64,000 nt of DNA from Lewinellaceae bacterium (GCA_020636405.1 JACJXW010000008.1:372001-436000); one strand, 5' to 3'; numbered from the stretch's first letter, positions 24,433 to 32,785 are shown. Numbers and translations: made by a program. Notes: a model not told the origin generated them from the letters alone.

Positions 24433-24786
24433 TTACCAGGGCAAGTAAGTAAACTGGAGGATATCGACCAGCTCCGACAGCGCAACAGCGCCGTGCGTCT
24501 CGATGTACAGCGTACCGGGGAACGGCTCGGTGACCTTCGCTACCCGCTTATCCTGGGCAGCCTGGAACACTTCCGGCCGCCAGCCCCCGAATTCATTTTG
24601 CGCCAGGAACTTGCGCACCGCGATATTCCGGACCGTCACATCCGGAATAAAGCCCTCGCGTATGGCCTGTTCCTTGTCCTCCTGTTTAGACTGCTCCTCG
24701 CAAACAGCCTCTTTGTAGTCCCAATCCGCCAAAGCGGCATTGATGCGGTGTTCCATGTGGTCGGCGTAAGAAGAATGGTGTAACAT
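24433..24786 (-). CDS. Hypothetical protein of the mobile island
   Basis: 117 residues, acidic N-terminal helix ('ALADWDYKEAVCEEQSKQED') and a more hydrophobic C-terminus (VALSELVDILQFTYLPW). No family recognised. It is separated from the next gene by 3 bp, so it is probably co-transcribed and co-translated. The start is preceded by about 130 bp of repeat-rich spacer. Confidence 0.55.
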   Translation of the reverse strand: MLHHSSYADHMEHRINAALADWDYKEAVCEEQSKQEDKEQAIREGFIPDVTVRNIAVRKFLAQNEFGGWRPEVFQAAQDKRVAKVTEPFPGTLYIETHGAVALSELVDILQFTYLPW

Positions 24787-24919
24787 AGCTAGATGAGGTT
24801 TAGGGTTAAAGAAAGTGGGAAGTTGGAAGTCGGAAGTGCGAAGCGGCTAACGGATTAAATGTCGAGAGAAGGCCTTACCAGGAAGCACTTGTTAGCCTTC
24901 CGACTTCCCATTTACTTCG
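24787..24919. repeat. Spacer with inverted repeat and genome-dispersed motif
   Basis: GGAAGTCGGAAG near 24830 and CTTCCGACTTCC near 24898 face each other, flanking GGCTAAC/GTTAGCC, giving a long stem with a loop of about 40 nt. The adjoining CAGTCGCTTCGCTCGTGTCC (24920-24940) reappears inverted at about 59188-59210, at the other end of the window, so it is a dispersed element. It overlaps the end of the next gene. Confidence 0.5.
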
Positions 24920-25138
24920 TCAGTCGCTTCGCTCGTGTCCGCCTTCCGCCTTCGCTTGGTCTCTCCGGATCGCATTCACAATATCAACAGCCGTATGAAA
25001 CTTATTCCTCCAGCCTCCAAACTTGCGGAGGTGGCTCCGGTAATAGCGCTGATATTGCTCCTCAGAAAGTTGCAGGTTAAAGCTGCGGGCATACTTCATG
25101 GCATACCCCTTGATGGTAGTGGGTTCCTTTTTTTCCAT
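24920..25138 (-). CDS. Small basic hypothetical protein, first gene of the island run
   Basis: 72 residues, basic and helical (YRSHLRKFGGWRNKFHTAVD). No family recognised. The last codons overlap the dispersed repeat motif, so the C-terminus may be acquired. It is preceded by about 170 bp of A/T-rich DNA (25139-25310), unlike the GC-rich surroundings, which probably holds the promoter for the leftward run down to 21532. Confidence 0.5.
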   Translation of the reverse strand: MEKKEPTTIKGYAMKYARSFNLQLSEEQYQRYYRSHLRKFGGWRNKFHTAVDIVNAIRRDQAKAEGGHERSD

Positions 25139-25572
25139 GGCTAAAACTGTTTTTTATGTCCTTGATTCTGTATACAATTTACGCATTTTTAGCCTAAAAA
25201 ACAAAAAATTTGAAACAAAAAATTTACACTAAAATACCTGAAAATCAGCCACTTAAATCATTTTTTTACACTTCAAAAACACGCTTAAAAACATCTCCAG
25301 CCATGCGCCAAAACCAATACCTTGCCCCCCTGCCCAGGGCTGGCAGTAGATGTAAGCAAGTTGTTATATTCTCTCTCAGAACCCCATGCGCCGGCACCAG
25401 GCCAACCGCTCCGGGTTACCGAAAGCCCCGAGGGCCCAGCCCCGGACGGGCGGTGAGCAGATGCAGGCAAAAATCAACCCCCCCGCCGGAGGCACAATTA
25501 TACCAGTCGCGGCATTAGCCGCACCTTATTCTTGTGGGCGTGGAGCGAGCAGCCCGGCAGGCAGGCGGCGAG

Positions 25573-25743
25573 CCACAGTGAAAAAACAACCCCCGGAACA
25601 AAAACCTACTCCCTGCTCCAGGGCTGAAGGGGCAGGCGAAGCGCACAGCGCAAGGCAGGAGATCTTCCGTAAGCCCGCCTTGCGCTGCTGCCCCTGAAGC
25701 CCTACCTTGGGTAGGTTTTTGTTTTGGGGGTTTTTCACTGTGG
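25573..25743. repeat. Long imperfect inverted repeat (about 171 nt)
   Basis: The arms begin CCACAGTGAAAAA and end TTTTTCACTGTGG. They stay paired through AACAAAAACCTAC/GTAGGTTTTTGTT, GGGCTGAAGGGGCAG/CTGCCCCTGAAGCCC and GCGCAAGGC/GCCTTGCGC, leaving a loop of about 20 nt. A non-autonomous mobile element or a structured RNA would both explain it. No second copy was seen in the window. Confidence 0.7.
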
Positions 25744-26071
25744 GGAGCTACTGGCGAGCGGAACAGCGGGTGGGCAGGGCCTTGGAGCAGCCAGCAAGGA
25801 GCAGCGCATGTGGACGGATGGAGCCTGGTGGATAGATCCCCCGGGAAAAGCTAGGAGCCCCTCCCAGGAGGCCCACCAGACAAGCCCCTCGAAATTGGAA
25901 TTACTCCACCAGGCAGGGTAGGAGAGGGCATCAAGTTACCTGGTACACTTTTCATGGCCAGTGAAGCAAGAAAACCAGGTAAAATCCCCTTGCCAATCCC
26001 CCCAATTTTCCCGATATTGGCAACAGCTAGATGAGGTTATGGGCTCCTTTTTTCCATAACTTCAATTCACT

Positions 26072-26116
26072 AAGCGCCACTTGCCTTCGAAGCGAGCGGC
26101 GCTTTTTCTTTTTTCC
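26072..26116 (+). terminator. Intrinsic terminator
   Basis: AAGCGCC pairs with GGCGCTT across a loop of about 20 nt and is followed by TTTTTCTTTTTT. It is oriented for plus-strand transcription, yet no plus-strand gene lies within 900 bp upstream. Confidence 0.6.
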
Positions 26117-26143
26117 AGTTAGATGGTTCAGAGGTCTCAGGAG

Positions 26144-26360
26144 GCAGGTTCTTCGTCGAGCGGGTTGGGTTAAGCGGGCGGCACCGGCAGGCGCCGTTGG
26201 GAAAGCTCAGCACCGGGCGTGAGGTGCCCGGTGCTGAGCCGATGGGGTAAAGCCTGCCGGTGCGGCCCGCGCGCGGCTGGCCAGGCTGCCGATACCTGCC
26301 GGCAGTAAGCTCCCTTTGGCGAGGCAGGAGGAGGCTGCCTGGACAGCTTGGCTGAGCGGG
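26144..26360 (+). repeat. 217-bp direct repeat, copy 1
   Basis: Begins GCAGGTTCTTCGTCG and ends GCTTGGCTGAGCGGG. It is about 90% alike by eye to 27347-27564, in the same orientation. It contains a 14-bp perfect stem GCTCAGCACCGGGC with a 7-nt loop (26205-26239). It lies upstream of the DUF3667 gene. Confidence 0.75.
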
Positions 26361-26542
26361 GCGGCAACACTCCTTCTTGCGGCCTGCTTCCACAATCCTC
26401 GATACCTCCGTTATTTGATACGCGAGGCGCCGGCACACCAGGTTTTGGCGAATTGCCCGGGGAAAACTATTTTTATAGTGCGGGATACACACGCTACGGC
26501 AACATTAAATGCTAACATGCCAAGCCCTTAAACCGACGCACC

Positions 26543-27295
26543 ATGGCCAATAACCACTGCCTGCATTGTTCCACCCCCTTGCCTCAAAGCGCCAGGTATT
26601 GCCATCACTGCGGCGCCCAGGCCGTAAACAACAGGTTGGGGTTCTCCCAGCTACTGCAGGATACTGCCAAAATCTTTGACCTGGAAGCCGGCTTCATCAA
26701 AACTATGGCAGATCTATTTGTAATGCCCGGAATTGTAACCCGGTTCTACATCGAAGGTGGCAGGAAGAGGTATCTCAACCCCTTGAAGTACCTGGCCGTC
26801 TGCTTTATGGCCTATCAATTGGCCATATGGCTCATGGCAAGCGATTATTTCTTCATTGCCCTAATGAAAGGCTTCATAGAAGGCAGGCACACAGCGGCCA
26901 GCCTGCAGGGCCCAGCGCCGGAAAAACTAGAACAACTATCCAATTATTCCACTTTTCTTTTCCTCCTGCTGTTGCCCATAGCAGCCCTCATCTCTAAAGT
27001 ACTTTTCCAGCCCGACGAGTTGAATTTCGTGGAGCACCTCTTCATCAATGCCTATCTCCTGGCTCAGGTGCTGGTTATCGGTTTAGCTGCATCCCTGATA
27101 TTGATATGGTTTGAACATAAAGCCATCTATTGGCTATCAATAGCCTCTTCCATCTTCTACATTTTGTACTGCCAGTACCGCACCTTTTCATACAGTTTGG
27201 CAGGAGCATTATCGAGATCGATGGTATTTCTGGCCGCTTGCTTCGTCTTGATGCTCTTATTGTACAGCGAGCTGGCCATAATGGCTACCAGGTAG
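26543..27295 (+). CDS. DUF3667-type membrane protein with N-terminal zinc ribbon
   Basis: 250 residues. The N-terminus has two CxxC knuckles (CLHC at 6-9, CHHC at 20-23), a zinc ribbon. A short link follows (FDLEAGFIKTMADLFVMPG), then about five hydrophobic segments from about residue 85 to the end. This is the usual plan of DUF3667 proteins in Bacteroidota, whose function is unknown. The length is ordinary for the family. The gene is framed by two 217-bp direct repeats that end close to its borders, so gene plus repeats could behave as a cassette. Confidence 0.8.
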   Translation: MANNHCLHCSTPLPQSARYCHHCGAQAVNNRLGFSQLLQDTAKIFDLEAGFIKTMADLFVMPGIVTRFYIEGGRKRYLNPLKYLAVCFMAYQLAIWLMASDYFFIALMKGFIEGRHTAASLQGPAPEKLEQLSNYSTFLFLLLLPIAALISKVLFQPDELNFVEHLFINAYLLAQVLVIGLAASLILIWFEHKAIYWLSIASSIFYILYCQYRTFSYSLAGALSRSMVFLAACFVLMLLLYSELAIMATR

Positions 27296-27346
27296 CGGCG
27301 CATTTGATGCAGCTGGGGAGGCTGAAGGAATGCCTCTGTTTTTGGG

Positions 27347-27564
27347 GCAGGTTCTTCGTCGGGCGGGTGTTGGGTTGGTGGGCGGCACCGGCAGGCGCCG
27401 TTGGGAAAGCGAAGTACCGGGCGTGAAGTGCCCGGTGCTGAGCCGTTGAGCCATAGCCTGCCGGTGCGGCCCGCGCGCGGCTGGACAGGCTGCCGATGCC
27501 TGCCGGCATAGTACTTCCATTGGCGAGGCAGGAAGAGGCTGCCTGGACAGCTTGGCTGAGCGGG
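27347..27564 (+). repeat. 217-bp direct repeat, copy 2
   Basis: The copy downstream of the DUF3667 gene. The long stem of copy 1 is damaged here on its left arm (GCGAAGTACCGGGC), while the right arm GCCCGGTGCTGAG is kept. The rest, including GCCTGCCGGTGCGGCCCGCG, is conserved. Confidence 0.75.
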
Positions 27565-27601
27565 CGGGATTCCGGAGGCGCCTTCCGATAAATGCAAAGT
27601 T

Positions 27602-28201
27602 TCATGACGATGACCCCTTCACCCCCTGCACATAATTCCAAGCCGTCCCATAGGAAACCCCCAGCTCCTTCCGGATCTGGTTGATCGATTTCCCGTCCCG
27701 GTACAGCCTCGCTATTTTCTCCTGGACACCATTCGCAATGGGCGGCCTCGAGGTTCGCTTTCCCTGCGCCTTGGCTCTCGCCATGCCCGCTCTCACCCGC
27801 TCACTGATCAGAGCGCTCTCAAACTGCGCAATAGAAGCCATGATGCTGAAAATCAGTTCCCCCTGAGGCGTAGTCGTATCGACGTTCTCCTGGTACGAAA
27901 TAAAATCCACCCCCAGCGAATGAAACTCCTTCAGGGCGTTTACCAGCGCCTGAGTCGACCGGGCAAAGCGGTCGTACCGCCAGACCAGCACCACATCGAC
28001 CTTCCGCTTTCGCACCTGGTTGATCATTTTTTGGTATTCCTCTCTCTGCTCCGAGGAGCCGGAAGCATAATCCACAAATTCACCCACCAGGTGAAAGCCT
28101 CGCCGGCGGACATAATCCCGCAGCTGGATCAGTTGGTTTTCCGGGTCCTGCCCCTTGTCCAAAGTGGAGACTCTTGCGTATATAGCAGCACGTTTTTTCA
28201 T
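27602..28201 (-). CDS. Serine recombinase (resolvase/invertase family)
   Basis: 199 residues. The catalytic domain starts AAIYARVSTLDKGQDPENQL, with the nucleophile Ser in ARVST. It continues with DVVLVWRYDRFARSTQALV (the conserved RxxRxxR region) and FSIMASIAQFE. A C-terminal helix-turn-helix follows ('SINQIRKELGVSYGTAWNYV'). The length is typical of small DNA invertases and resolvases. It is encoded at the outer end of the RHS tip array, pointing away from it. A role in rearranging the array or in a resident transposon is possible; no cognate site was identified. Confidence 0.92.
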   Translation of the reverse strand: MKKRAAIYARVSTLDKGQDPENQLIQLRDYVRRRGFHLVGEFVDYASGSSEQREEYQKMINQVRKRKVDVVLVWRYDRFARSTQALVNALKEFHSLGVDFISYQENVDTTTPQGELIFSIMASIAQFESALISERVRAGMARAKAQGKRTSRPPIANGVQEKIARLYRDGKSINQIRKELGVSYGTAWNYVQGVKGSSS

Positions 28202-28541
28202 ATCATAAAGGTACTCGTTTTTGAGAAGGGATTTTGGGTTTGTAAGTCGTTGGTTTTCAGGGGTGGTTTTTGGTTTTTTTGGAGGCCCTTTTTGATAGGG
28301 GGGTATAGGAGAAGATCTTGCTTTGTTTTTGCAGGGCAGAAGCCCTGGATCTGGACTTTAGGCTGTGTATGACGATACGTCGTAACTACCTAGGATCGTT
28401 TTTGATCCGTGCTTGGCGCCAAAGAGCAGTAGGCACACAACTGGCTTTCGGCAATACTTTCCAGACAGGGCAGAGCGCCGTGAGCCTTCTTGGTAACAAT
28501 CTAAACAGATGAGTATTGGCGCCAGCAAAAGTAATAATATT
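28202..28541. repeat. Array-edge spacer with boundary repeats
   Basis: Bases 28218-28315 resemble 38030-38100 (TTGGTTTTCAGGGG, GGAGGCCCTTTTTGATA). Bases 28331-28390 resemble 31551-31610 and 37940-38000 (GGGCAG..GCCCTG, GACGATACGTCGTAAC). A partial copy lies at 28452-28482 (CAATACTTTCCAGACAGGGC). No gene is seen. Confidence 0.6.
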
Positions 28542-29150
28542 TTATCTTATTCTCCTGAATGACATTTCGCTGTAGTCAATGGGACCCTCTAATATATTGC
28601 CTTCCTTTTGTATAATTTGATTAGGGCGGCTGGCATCTTTTAAATACGAACCAATAAAGCCGCTTTTGTTGGAAACGAGCAAGAATCCATCAAGCTGTAT
28701 AGTGCCCTCATCTGTGTATAGATCAATAAAACCAGCAACCTTGATAATTGCATAGTAGGTATCTTCATGGTGAATCCTTCTAACTGTACTGACTTTTTTC
28801 TCAACTTTTGTGTGCTTACTTATAGAGTCTTGGCATACAGTTATGGAGAGGTCTTGTCCTTTTTCTAAATCCAAGAAGAGTTCTTTGGCTTCATTACCTC
28901 CGCACATATTTATATAGCATTCACTTCCAGAGAAGTACACTTCCCATGAGTCGTTAAAAGTGAAAAAGCTAGACATTAATTTGAAGGCACAGCCATTTTG
29001 ATCCCTTCTTTTAAGGTCACCTAGGTGAAGAAGCAATCTATTGCTCGTTTGAGCTGAGTTGGAGATTATATCTTCACAATGAAAATAGACACCTTGATTG
29101 GGACAACCTAAGCACGACAAAACAAATAAGCAAACGATAATCCTACTTGT
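28542..29150 (-). CDS. Putative lipoprotein immunity protein for RHS tip 5
   Basis: 202 residues from ATG 29150, chosen because it overlaps the toxin stop (the toxin ends GAT GAC AAG TAG while this gene begins inside that string). It has a hydrophobic signal and a lipobox-like SCLGC (Cys about residue 16), then a soluble beta-rich domain. No family recognised. Its position directly after, and overlapping, the RHS tip is the usual sign of an immunity gene. A periplasmic or outer-membrane lipoprotein would meet an incoming toxin before it reaches the cytoplasm. A longer start at 29180 exists. Confidence 0.65.
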   Translation of the reverse strand, partial: TSRIIVCLFVLSCLGCPNQGVYFHCEDIISNSAQTSNRLLLHLGDLKRRDQNGCAFKLMSSFFTFNDSWEVYFSGSECYINMCGGNEAKELFLDLEKGQDLSITVCQDSISKHTKVEKKVSTVRRIHHEDTYYAIIKVAGFIDLYTDEGTIQLDGFLLVSNKSGFIGSYLKDASRPNQIIQKEGNILEGPIDYSEMSFRRIR

Positions 29151-29826
29151 CATCTCCCATGATTTCATTGATTTCATCAATTTGTTTTTTTGCCTTGGTA
29201 TTTCTATACTTCGGATTACTGCTTATTTCCTCATCGCTTGGAGAGAACTGACCTGCCTCTCCATTAAAATCCAGATGTTCTTGACTCACTGATTTTTCAA
29301 CACCATTTAGACGATTGATTCCGTGCGCCACCTCTTCATGATTTAAGTTTGTAGCAGCAGACTTGATATCCGAATTGTCGCATGTATCATCGCAATATGT
29401 TGAAATAACCAGCACTTGCTTATTGGACTCAAAGTATGATTCATATTCTTTCCAGTTTTCAGAGGTAGCAGCTTTGAGGCCTGGTTTTTTCTCTCTGGCT
29501 TTTTTGAAATCATCAAATGAAGAAAATGGTCCAGCGGTTTCTCCATCATAAAACTTCGGAATTATAGCATATACTACATCTATCTTGTTTTGGCTCTTCA
29601 AAGTTTTATTAAACCTTTGCCCACCTGTAGTCTGCAGATTTATTGCGCGTGCAGATTGAAATGTACTGTTTCCTAGAGCGTTCTTATCATATCGTACTTT
29701 CTGCAGCCCATGCAAATCAATATTCGCCACCGGCTCATTCTCCGCATAATTATACGTACTCACCCATGGGAACTGATCACTAATCGGATCCACCCCGTAA
29801 ACCTTCCCACCGCCGGGTCGTACCAC
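29143..29826 (-). CDS. Orphan RHS C-terminal tip 5 (putative toxin)
   Basis: The frame enters from a broken RHS core and keeps the signature VDPISDQFPW, then YNYAENEPVANIDLHGLQ. The tip (about 195 residues) follows. Near its end it has NLNHEEVAHGINRLNG and, further on, QEHLDFNGEAGQFSPSDEE. The cluster of His and Glu suggests metal binding, but the spacing is HExxxH and not the classical HExxH. No secretion region remains and the first residues of the frame are not a natural start, so the protein is probably silent unless recombined onto a full-length RHS gene. The overlapping downstream gene is its likely immunity partner. Confidence 0.7.
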   Translation of the reverse strand: MVRPGGGKVYGVDPISDQFPWVSTYNYAENEPVANIDLHGLQKVRYDKNALGNSTFQSARAINLQTTGGQRFNKTLKSQNKIDVVYAIIPKFYDGETAGPFSSFDDFKKAREKKPGLKAATSENWKEYESYFESNKQVLVISTYCDDTCDNSDIKSAATNLNHEEVAHGINRLNGVEKSVSQEHLDFNGEAGQFSPSDEEISSNPKYRNTKAKKQIDEINEIMGDDK

Positions 29827-30595
29827 CGCGCCCCGTACTCGTAGAGGTTGATCTCGTAGTCGGCGCTGAGCTCCTTGCCATTATACAGGTACTTGTTCTT
29901 CCCGAAGCTACGTTCGGGACTTCCGCTGCGCTACAGCCGTACCACCGTCTCGTACCACGGTACCCCAGGTGGTTCATGCCAAACGGATAATAGTGCGCTT
30001 CTTGTGTGATCTCCAGCTCATTGATTGCCGTTGTCGGGTCCTCTTCCGTCAGCTCGATCAGGTACCGTCCCGGTTGAAGTCGGAGAACACCAGCCGAGTA
30101 TTACCAAGGTGGTCCTGATGGAAATACTCCGCCCGGTAGCGGGTGATGGTACCCCTGTATACTCCGCCACCATGCGCCCATCCGGGGCATAAATGTACCG
30201 ACGATAAATGTCGGCACATAGTGACTGGCAAGGATTGGTGGCCAATCCTTGCCACGTCAGCTATGCCTCCAGTTTCCCATCGAGGTACTCGATGCCCGAG
30301 GCGTAGCTCGTCGTTCCGAACTCCCCGTACTTGAGCTTGCTTGGAGGTGGTGCTTTTGAAGCGAAAATGACAGGTTTGGGGTTCTCGCGAGGCTTCCCGC
30401 CATTCGGCGGGACAGGCTATTTTTGAGCGCGTAGCAGCGCTACGGGCGAGGAAATAGATGAAGCGAGGTTCCCAACCCTGTCATTTGCAGCCAAAATGAC
30501 TACCTGCAAGCAAGCTCTAAAACCACTTGCGGCCCGTCGCGTCGTAAACCAGCCTCATTTGGCCGATCTCGGAAGGTAAATTAAGGAAATTGGTG
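29827..30595 (-). pseudogene. Broken RHS core before tip 5
   Basis: The minus strand encodes RHS-core pieces in changing frames: RYRAEYFHQDHLGNTRLVF, YYPFGMNHLG, KELSADYEINLYEYGARW. By comparison with the intact core at 39.6-43.3 kb it has gained a hairpin insert near 29910-29940, single-base shifts near 29965 and 30064, a structured insert at about 30189-30265 (TGGCAAGGATTGG...CCAATCCTTGCCA), and a 185-bp inverted-repeat element at 30333-30517. The homology stops at about 30592. Confidence 0.8.
30333..30517. mobile_element. MITE-like inverted-repeat element, copy 1
   Basis: 185 bp inserted in the RHS core within the KWFKYGEF codons. The ends are GAGCTTGCTTGGAGGTGGT and, inverted, AC(C)TGCAAGCAAGCTC. 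Inside are AATGACAGGTTTGGGG...CCCAACCCTGTCATTT, CCCGCC-ATTC-GGCGGG and CGTAGC...GCTACG stems. It has no coding capacity. Copy 2 (36676-36912) sits at exactly the same RHS position. Confidence 0.65.
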
Positions 30596-30803
30596 AGAAT
30601 TGCTGGCATCTTCACTGCGGAGAGGAGGCTTGCCTGGCCGCAAAAGGACGAGTTTATCCGGTCACGCTACCTCAGTCCGCGTGCGATGAGCCCCTTTTGC
30701 CTTTGGGGTTTCGGCGGATCGGTAACCCTGCAGCGAGCCAGGTGGGGTTGGTTTTGATGAAGAAGGGGGGTAGGGCAACGGCGTGGTATGGCTTTCTCAG
30801 GGG

Positions 30804-31130
30804 TCAGCCTTTAACCCGGCGCTCGATAGATTCCTGGCTTCGGTTGCTGTGGGTAATTTCAACAACGGATACGATGAGCTTTTCGTCGTTGATGGAGTAA
30901 ATGATTCGGTAGTCCCATTTTAGCACTCTGCGGTATATTTGCTGCCCGTCGCAGAGGTAGTGTTCCTTTTCATGAGACTCTGGGAAACGCGCCAGGCTCT
31001 TTATGGTTTTTCCTATTGCCCGGCGAACTTTGGCCGCCATTTCGGCAGAAGCTTCCTGTTCGATGCGGCTACTGATCCTGCGTAAACTATTCTGAGCCAT
31101 TGGAGTCACGACAACCTTGTAGGTTACCAT
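30804..31130 (-). CDS. RelE/ParE-family toxin (copy 1)
   Basis: 108 residues, the usual length for RelE/ParE toxins. It has the beta-alpha-alpha-beta plan: YKVVVTPMAQNSLRRISSRI, then IKSLARFPESHEKEHYLCDG, then RRVLKWDYRIIYSINDEKLI and VSVVEITH. RelE-type toxins cut mRNA on the ribosome and ParE types target gyrase; which applies here cannot be told. Its start overlaps the end of the antitoxin gene by 7 bp. It is identical in sequence to the copy at 37200-37526. Confidence 0.85.
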   Translation of the reverse strand: MVTYKVVVTPMAQNSLRRISSRIEQEASAEMAAKVRRAIGKTIKSLARFPESHEKEHYLCDGQQIYRRVLKWDYRIIYSINDEKLIVSVVEITHSNRSQESIERRVKG

Positions 31131-31387
31131 TTTTCCATTTCTTTTTCCAGGTCCTCGATCGTGATGTACTCTCCTCGTTCTACCCCCTCCAGCTGTTCTT
31201 TGAACAGTTTCCTGGCTACACTCGCATAAAGAGGAACGCCGTCAACATCATAGCCGATAATAGGGTCTTCATGCTCGCGCACATAAGCATCCAACATGGA
31301 ATGGACCACTTTGAGAAAGCTTTCATCCTGTACTTTTTCCAGATAGGACTGGATCTCGGCTCTGATCTGTACAGCATTCATGATCAT
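31124..31387 (-). CDS. Antitoxin partner of RelE/ParE toxin (copy 1)
   Basis: 87 residues, acidic. The N-terminal helix (AEIQSYLEKVQDESFLKVVH) is like small Bacteroidota antitoxins, and the tail (GEYITIEDLEKEMEKW) is the likely toxin-wrapping segment. The gene lies upstream of and overlaps the toxin, the standard order. Met1 or Met3 may be the start. It is almost identical to 37520-37783. Confidence 0.8.
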   Translation of the reverse strand: MIMNAVQIRAEIQSYLEKVQDESFLKVVHSMLDAYVREHEDPIIGYDVDGVPLYASVARKLFKEQLEGVERGEYITIEDLEKEMEKW

Positions 31388-31480
31388 TAGTTTTTTGTAA
31401 ACATAAAGATAACGGTTTTCTCCGGATTATCGTTTCTCCCCAGGCGGTATTTGTGGAGGGACTGGGCAGGGGCAGGCCTG

Positions 31481-31768
31481 TTAGGCTGCGTTGTTCACAG
31501 CTGCAGCTTGCCGGGGGCTCCTGGACGGGTTGCCCGACGGCAATACTTTCCAGATAGGGCAGGAGCCCTGTACTTTGGGCCGTGTACGACGATATGTCGT
31601 AACGAACTGTGCAATCAAGTGGGGCGCAAGCGGGGGTTCCTTCTGTTCTTCCAGATAAGCTTTCAACATGGAATGCACCACTTTCAGGAAGCTTTCGTCT
31701 ACCTGGTCCAGGAATAAGTCAATCTCCGTCCTGATCTCAACAGTACTCATAAGCCTTATTTTTTTCAT
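31481..31768 (-). pseudogene. Truncated solo antitoxin
   Basis: From the Met at 31768 it reads MSTVEIRTEIDLFLDQ (from residue 7) and VDESFLKVVHSMLKAYLEEQ, matching the N-terminal half of the two full antitoxins. After about residue 55 the frame runs into the boundary repeat (31541-31610), and the toxin-binding tail is replaced by repeat-encoded residues. No toxin gene follows. It may be inactive, or may bind the operator without neutralising a toxin. Confidence 0.6.
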
Positions 31769-31862
31769 TATAAAGTTAACGGTTTTCCCGGGATTATCGT
31801 TTCTCGACAGGCGGTATTTGTGGAGGAGCGGCAAGAGCAAGGTACTTTAAAAAATAAAAGTC

Positions 31863-32588
31863 TCATCTGACTACATATTTAAATTCAAAGGGAATTACAC
31901 CTCCTATCAAATTTGGAGGTAAAATTTCATAAAATGTTCCTTTTATAAAATGTTCTCCAATATGATTCGAAACATTTGAGTAATGAATAAAAGTTGAGTC
32001 ATTGAAAATAGTATCCTTCACGGTTATTCCATTAAAAGTATCACTAATAATTGCCATGGCATAACATGTATCGTACTCAGAGTACTCCAATTGTAAAACA
32101 ACATCAAATGAATCCATTAAAGGTATGGATTCGATTTTATCAATTGGTTGCCCATTAAACTCAATTGCAACCGGAAGTTTAGAAGCCACTAAATTTCCTT
32201 CAGCATCCCAGACTTTGTGGTAACTTGCAAGGCTGTCTCCTTTAAAGAAATATAAGTATTCATTTATTTGCCCATTTTGAAAGAATTTTTTGGCCATTCC
32301 AACAGGCATCCCTTTTTCAAATCTCATTTCAGATTTAATATTTCCATTTGGATAATAAACTTTTTCCAAACCATTTAATGTATCATTGATATAGTTTCTA
32401 GTCAAAAAAAGTTCGCCATTTTCGTAATAGCATGAAGTCATGCCTTGCTTTTTTTCATCGATTTCCCTGCAAACACAACTATATTCAACTCCTTCATAAA
32501 GGAGGACGCACTTATTCGTTGTGTTTGTAAGATCTCTTTTACAGGCAAACAGAAATAGCAGTAATAATAAATAAGAGAATATTTTCAT
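31863..32588 (-). CDS. Putative lipoprotein immunity protein with MORN-variant repeats (tip 4)
   Basis: 241 residues from the Met at 32588 (Met at 32612 also possible). The signal 'MKIFSYLLLLLFLFACKRD' has a clear lipobox with Cys at 16. Repeats of the toxin-immunity/MORN-variant kind follow (YYENGELFLTRNYINDTLNG, YYPNGNIKSEMRFEKGMPVG, FFQNGQINEYLYFFKGD), then a beta-rich C-terminal domain. MORN-variant lipoproteins are common immunity-like neighbours in Bacteroidota toxin loci. The gene lies 197 bp downstream of the tip 4 stop. The base composition is AT-richer than the RHS core, as typical of tip/immunity pairs. Confidence 0.7.
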   Translation of the reverse strand: MKIFSYLLLLLFLFACKRDLTNTTNKCVLLYEGVEYSCVCREIDEKKQGMTSCYYENGELFLTRNYINDTLNGLEKVYYPNGNIKSEMRFEKGMPVGMAKKFFQNGQINEYLYFFKGDSLASYHKVWDAEGNLVASKLPVAIEFNGQPIDKIESIPLMDSFDVVLQLEYSEYDTCYAMAIISDTFNGITVKDTIFNDSTFIHYSNVSNHIGEHFIKGTFYEILPPNLIGGVIPFEFKYVVR

Positions 32589-32785
32589 GAACCTTCTTTT
32601 TACGTTTTTCAAAAAATGAATAATTAGCAGCCTGTCGGGGAACGCCCTGAAGCTCGTACATGCAAGCCCCAGTTTAGATAGCTTAGTTTCAATTCAGCTC
32701 CTCATCAGGCGAGAAGGCTGAGAGGCCTATTGAGCCTTTTGCAATTGGCATCTCCCTCTGTTTTGAGCCCTTTCTTAGCTTAGGG

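Larger units (their letters stand above)
25139..26542. other. 1.4-kb gene-free, highly structured region
   Basis: In order it holds: an A/T-rich stretch (25139-25310); a 171-nt imperfect inverted repeat (25573-25743); a second stem GCCTGGTGGA/TCCACCAGGC (25823-25832 with 25905-25914); an intrinsic terminator on the plus strand (26072-26116); and one copy of a 217-bp direct repeat (26144-26360). A short minus-strand frame inside the hairpin is not convincing. A plus-strand terminator with no upstream plus-strand gene suggests a non-coding transcript. Confidence 0.5.
30518..31635. repeat. 1.1-kb duplicated block, copy 1
   Basis: Nearly identical to 36913-38026. It includes the last stretch of the RHS core, a non-coding segment (about 30595-30803), the RelE-type toxin-antitoxin pair, and a boundary repeat with GACGATATGTCGT. 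The few differences are single bases and small indels. Confidence 0.85.

Noticed and set aside
25526..25738. 70-residue minus-strand frame in the long hairpin
   Set aside because: It is made of both arms of the inverted repeat and has no protein-like features; the palindrome explains the open frame better.
29143..29826. Classical zinc metalloprotease call for tip 5
   Set aside because: The visible motif is HExxxH, not HExxH, so the standard gluzincin/metzincin assignment is not supported.
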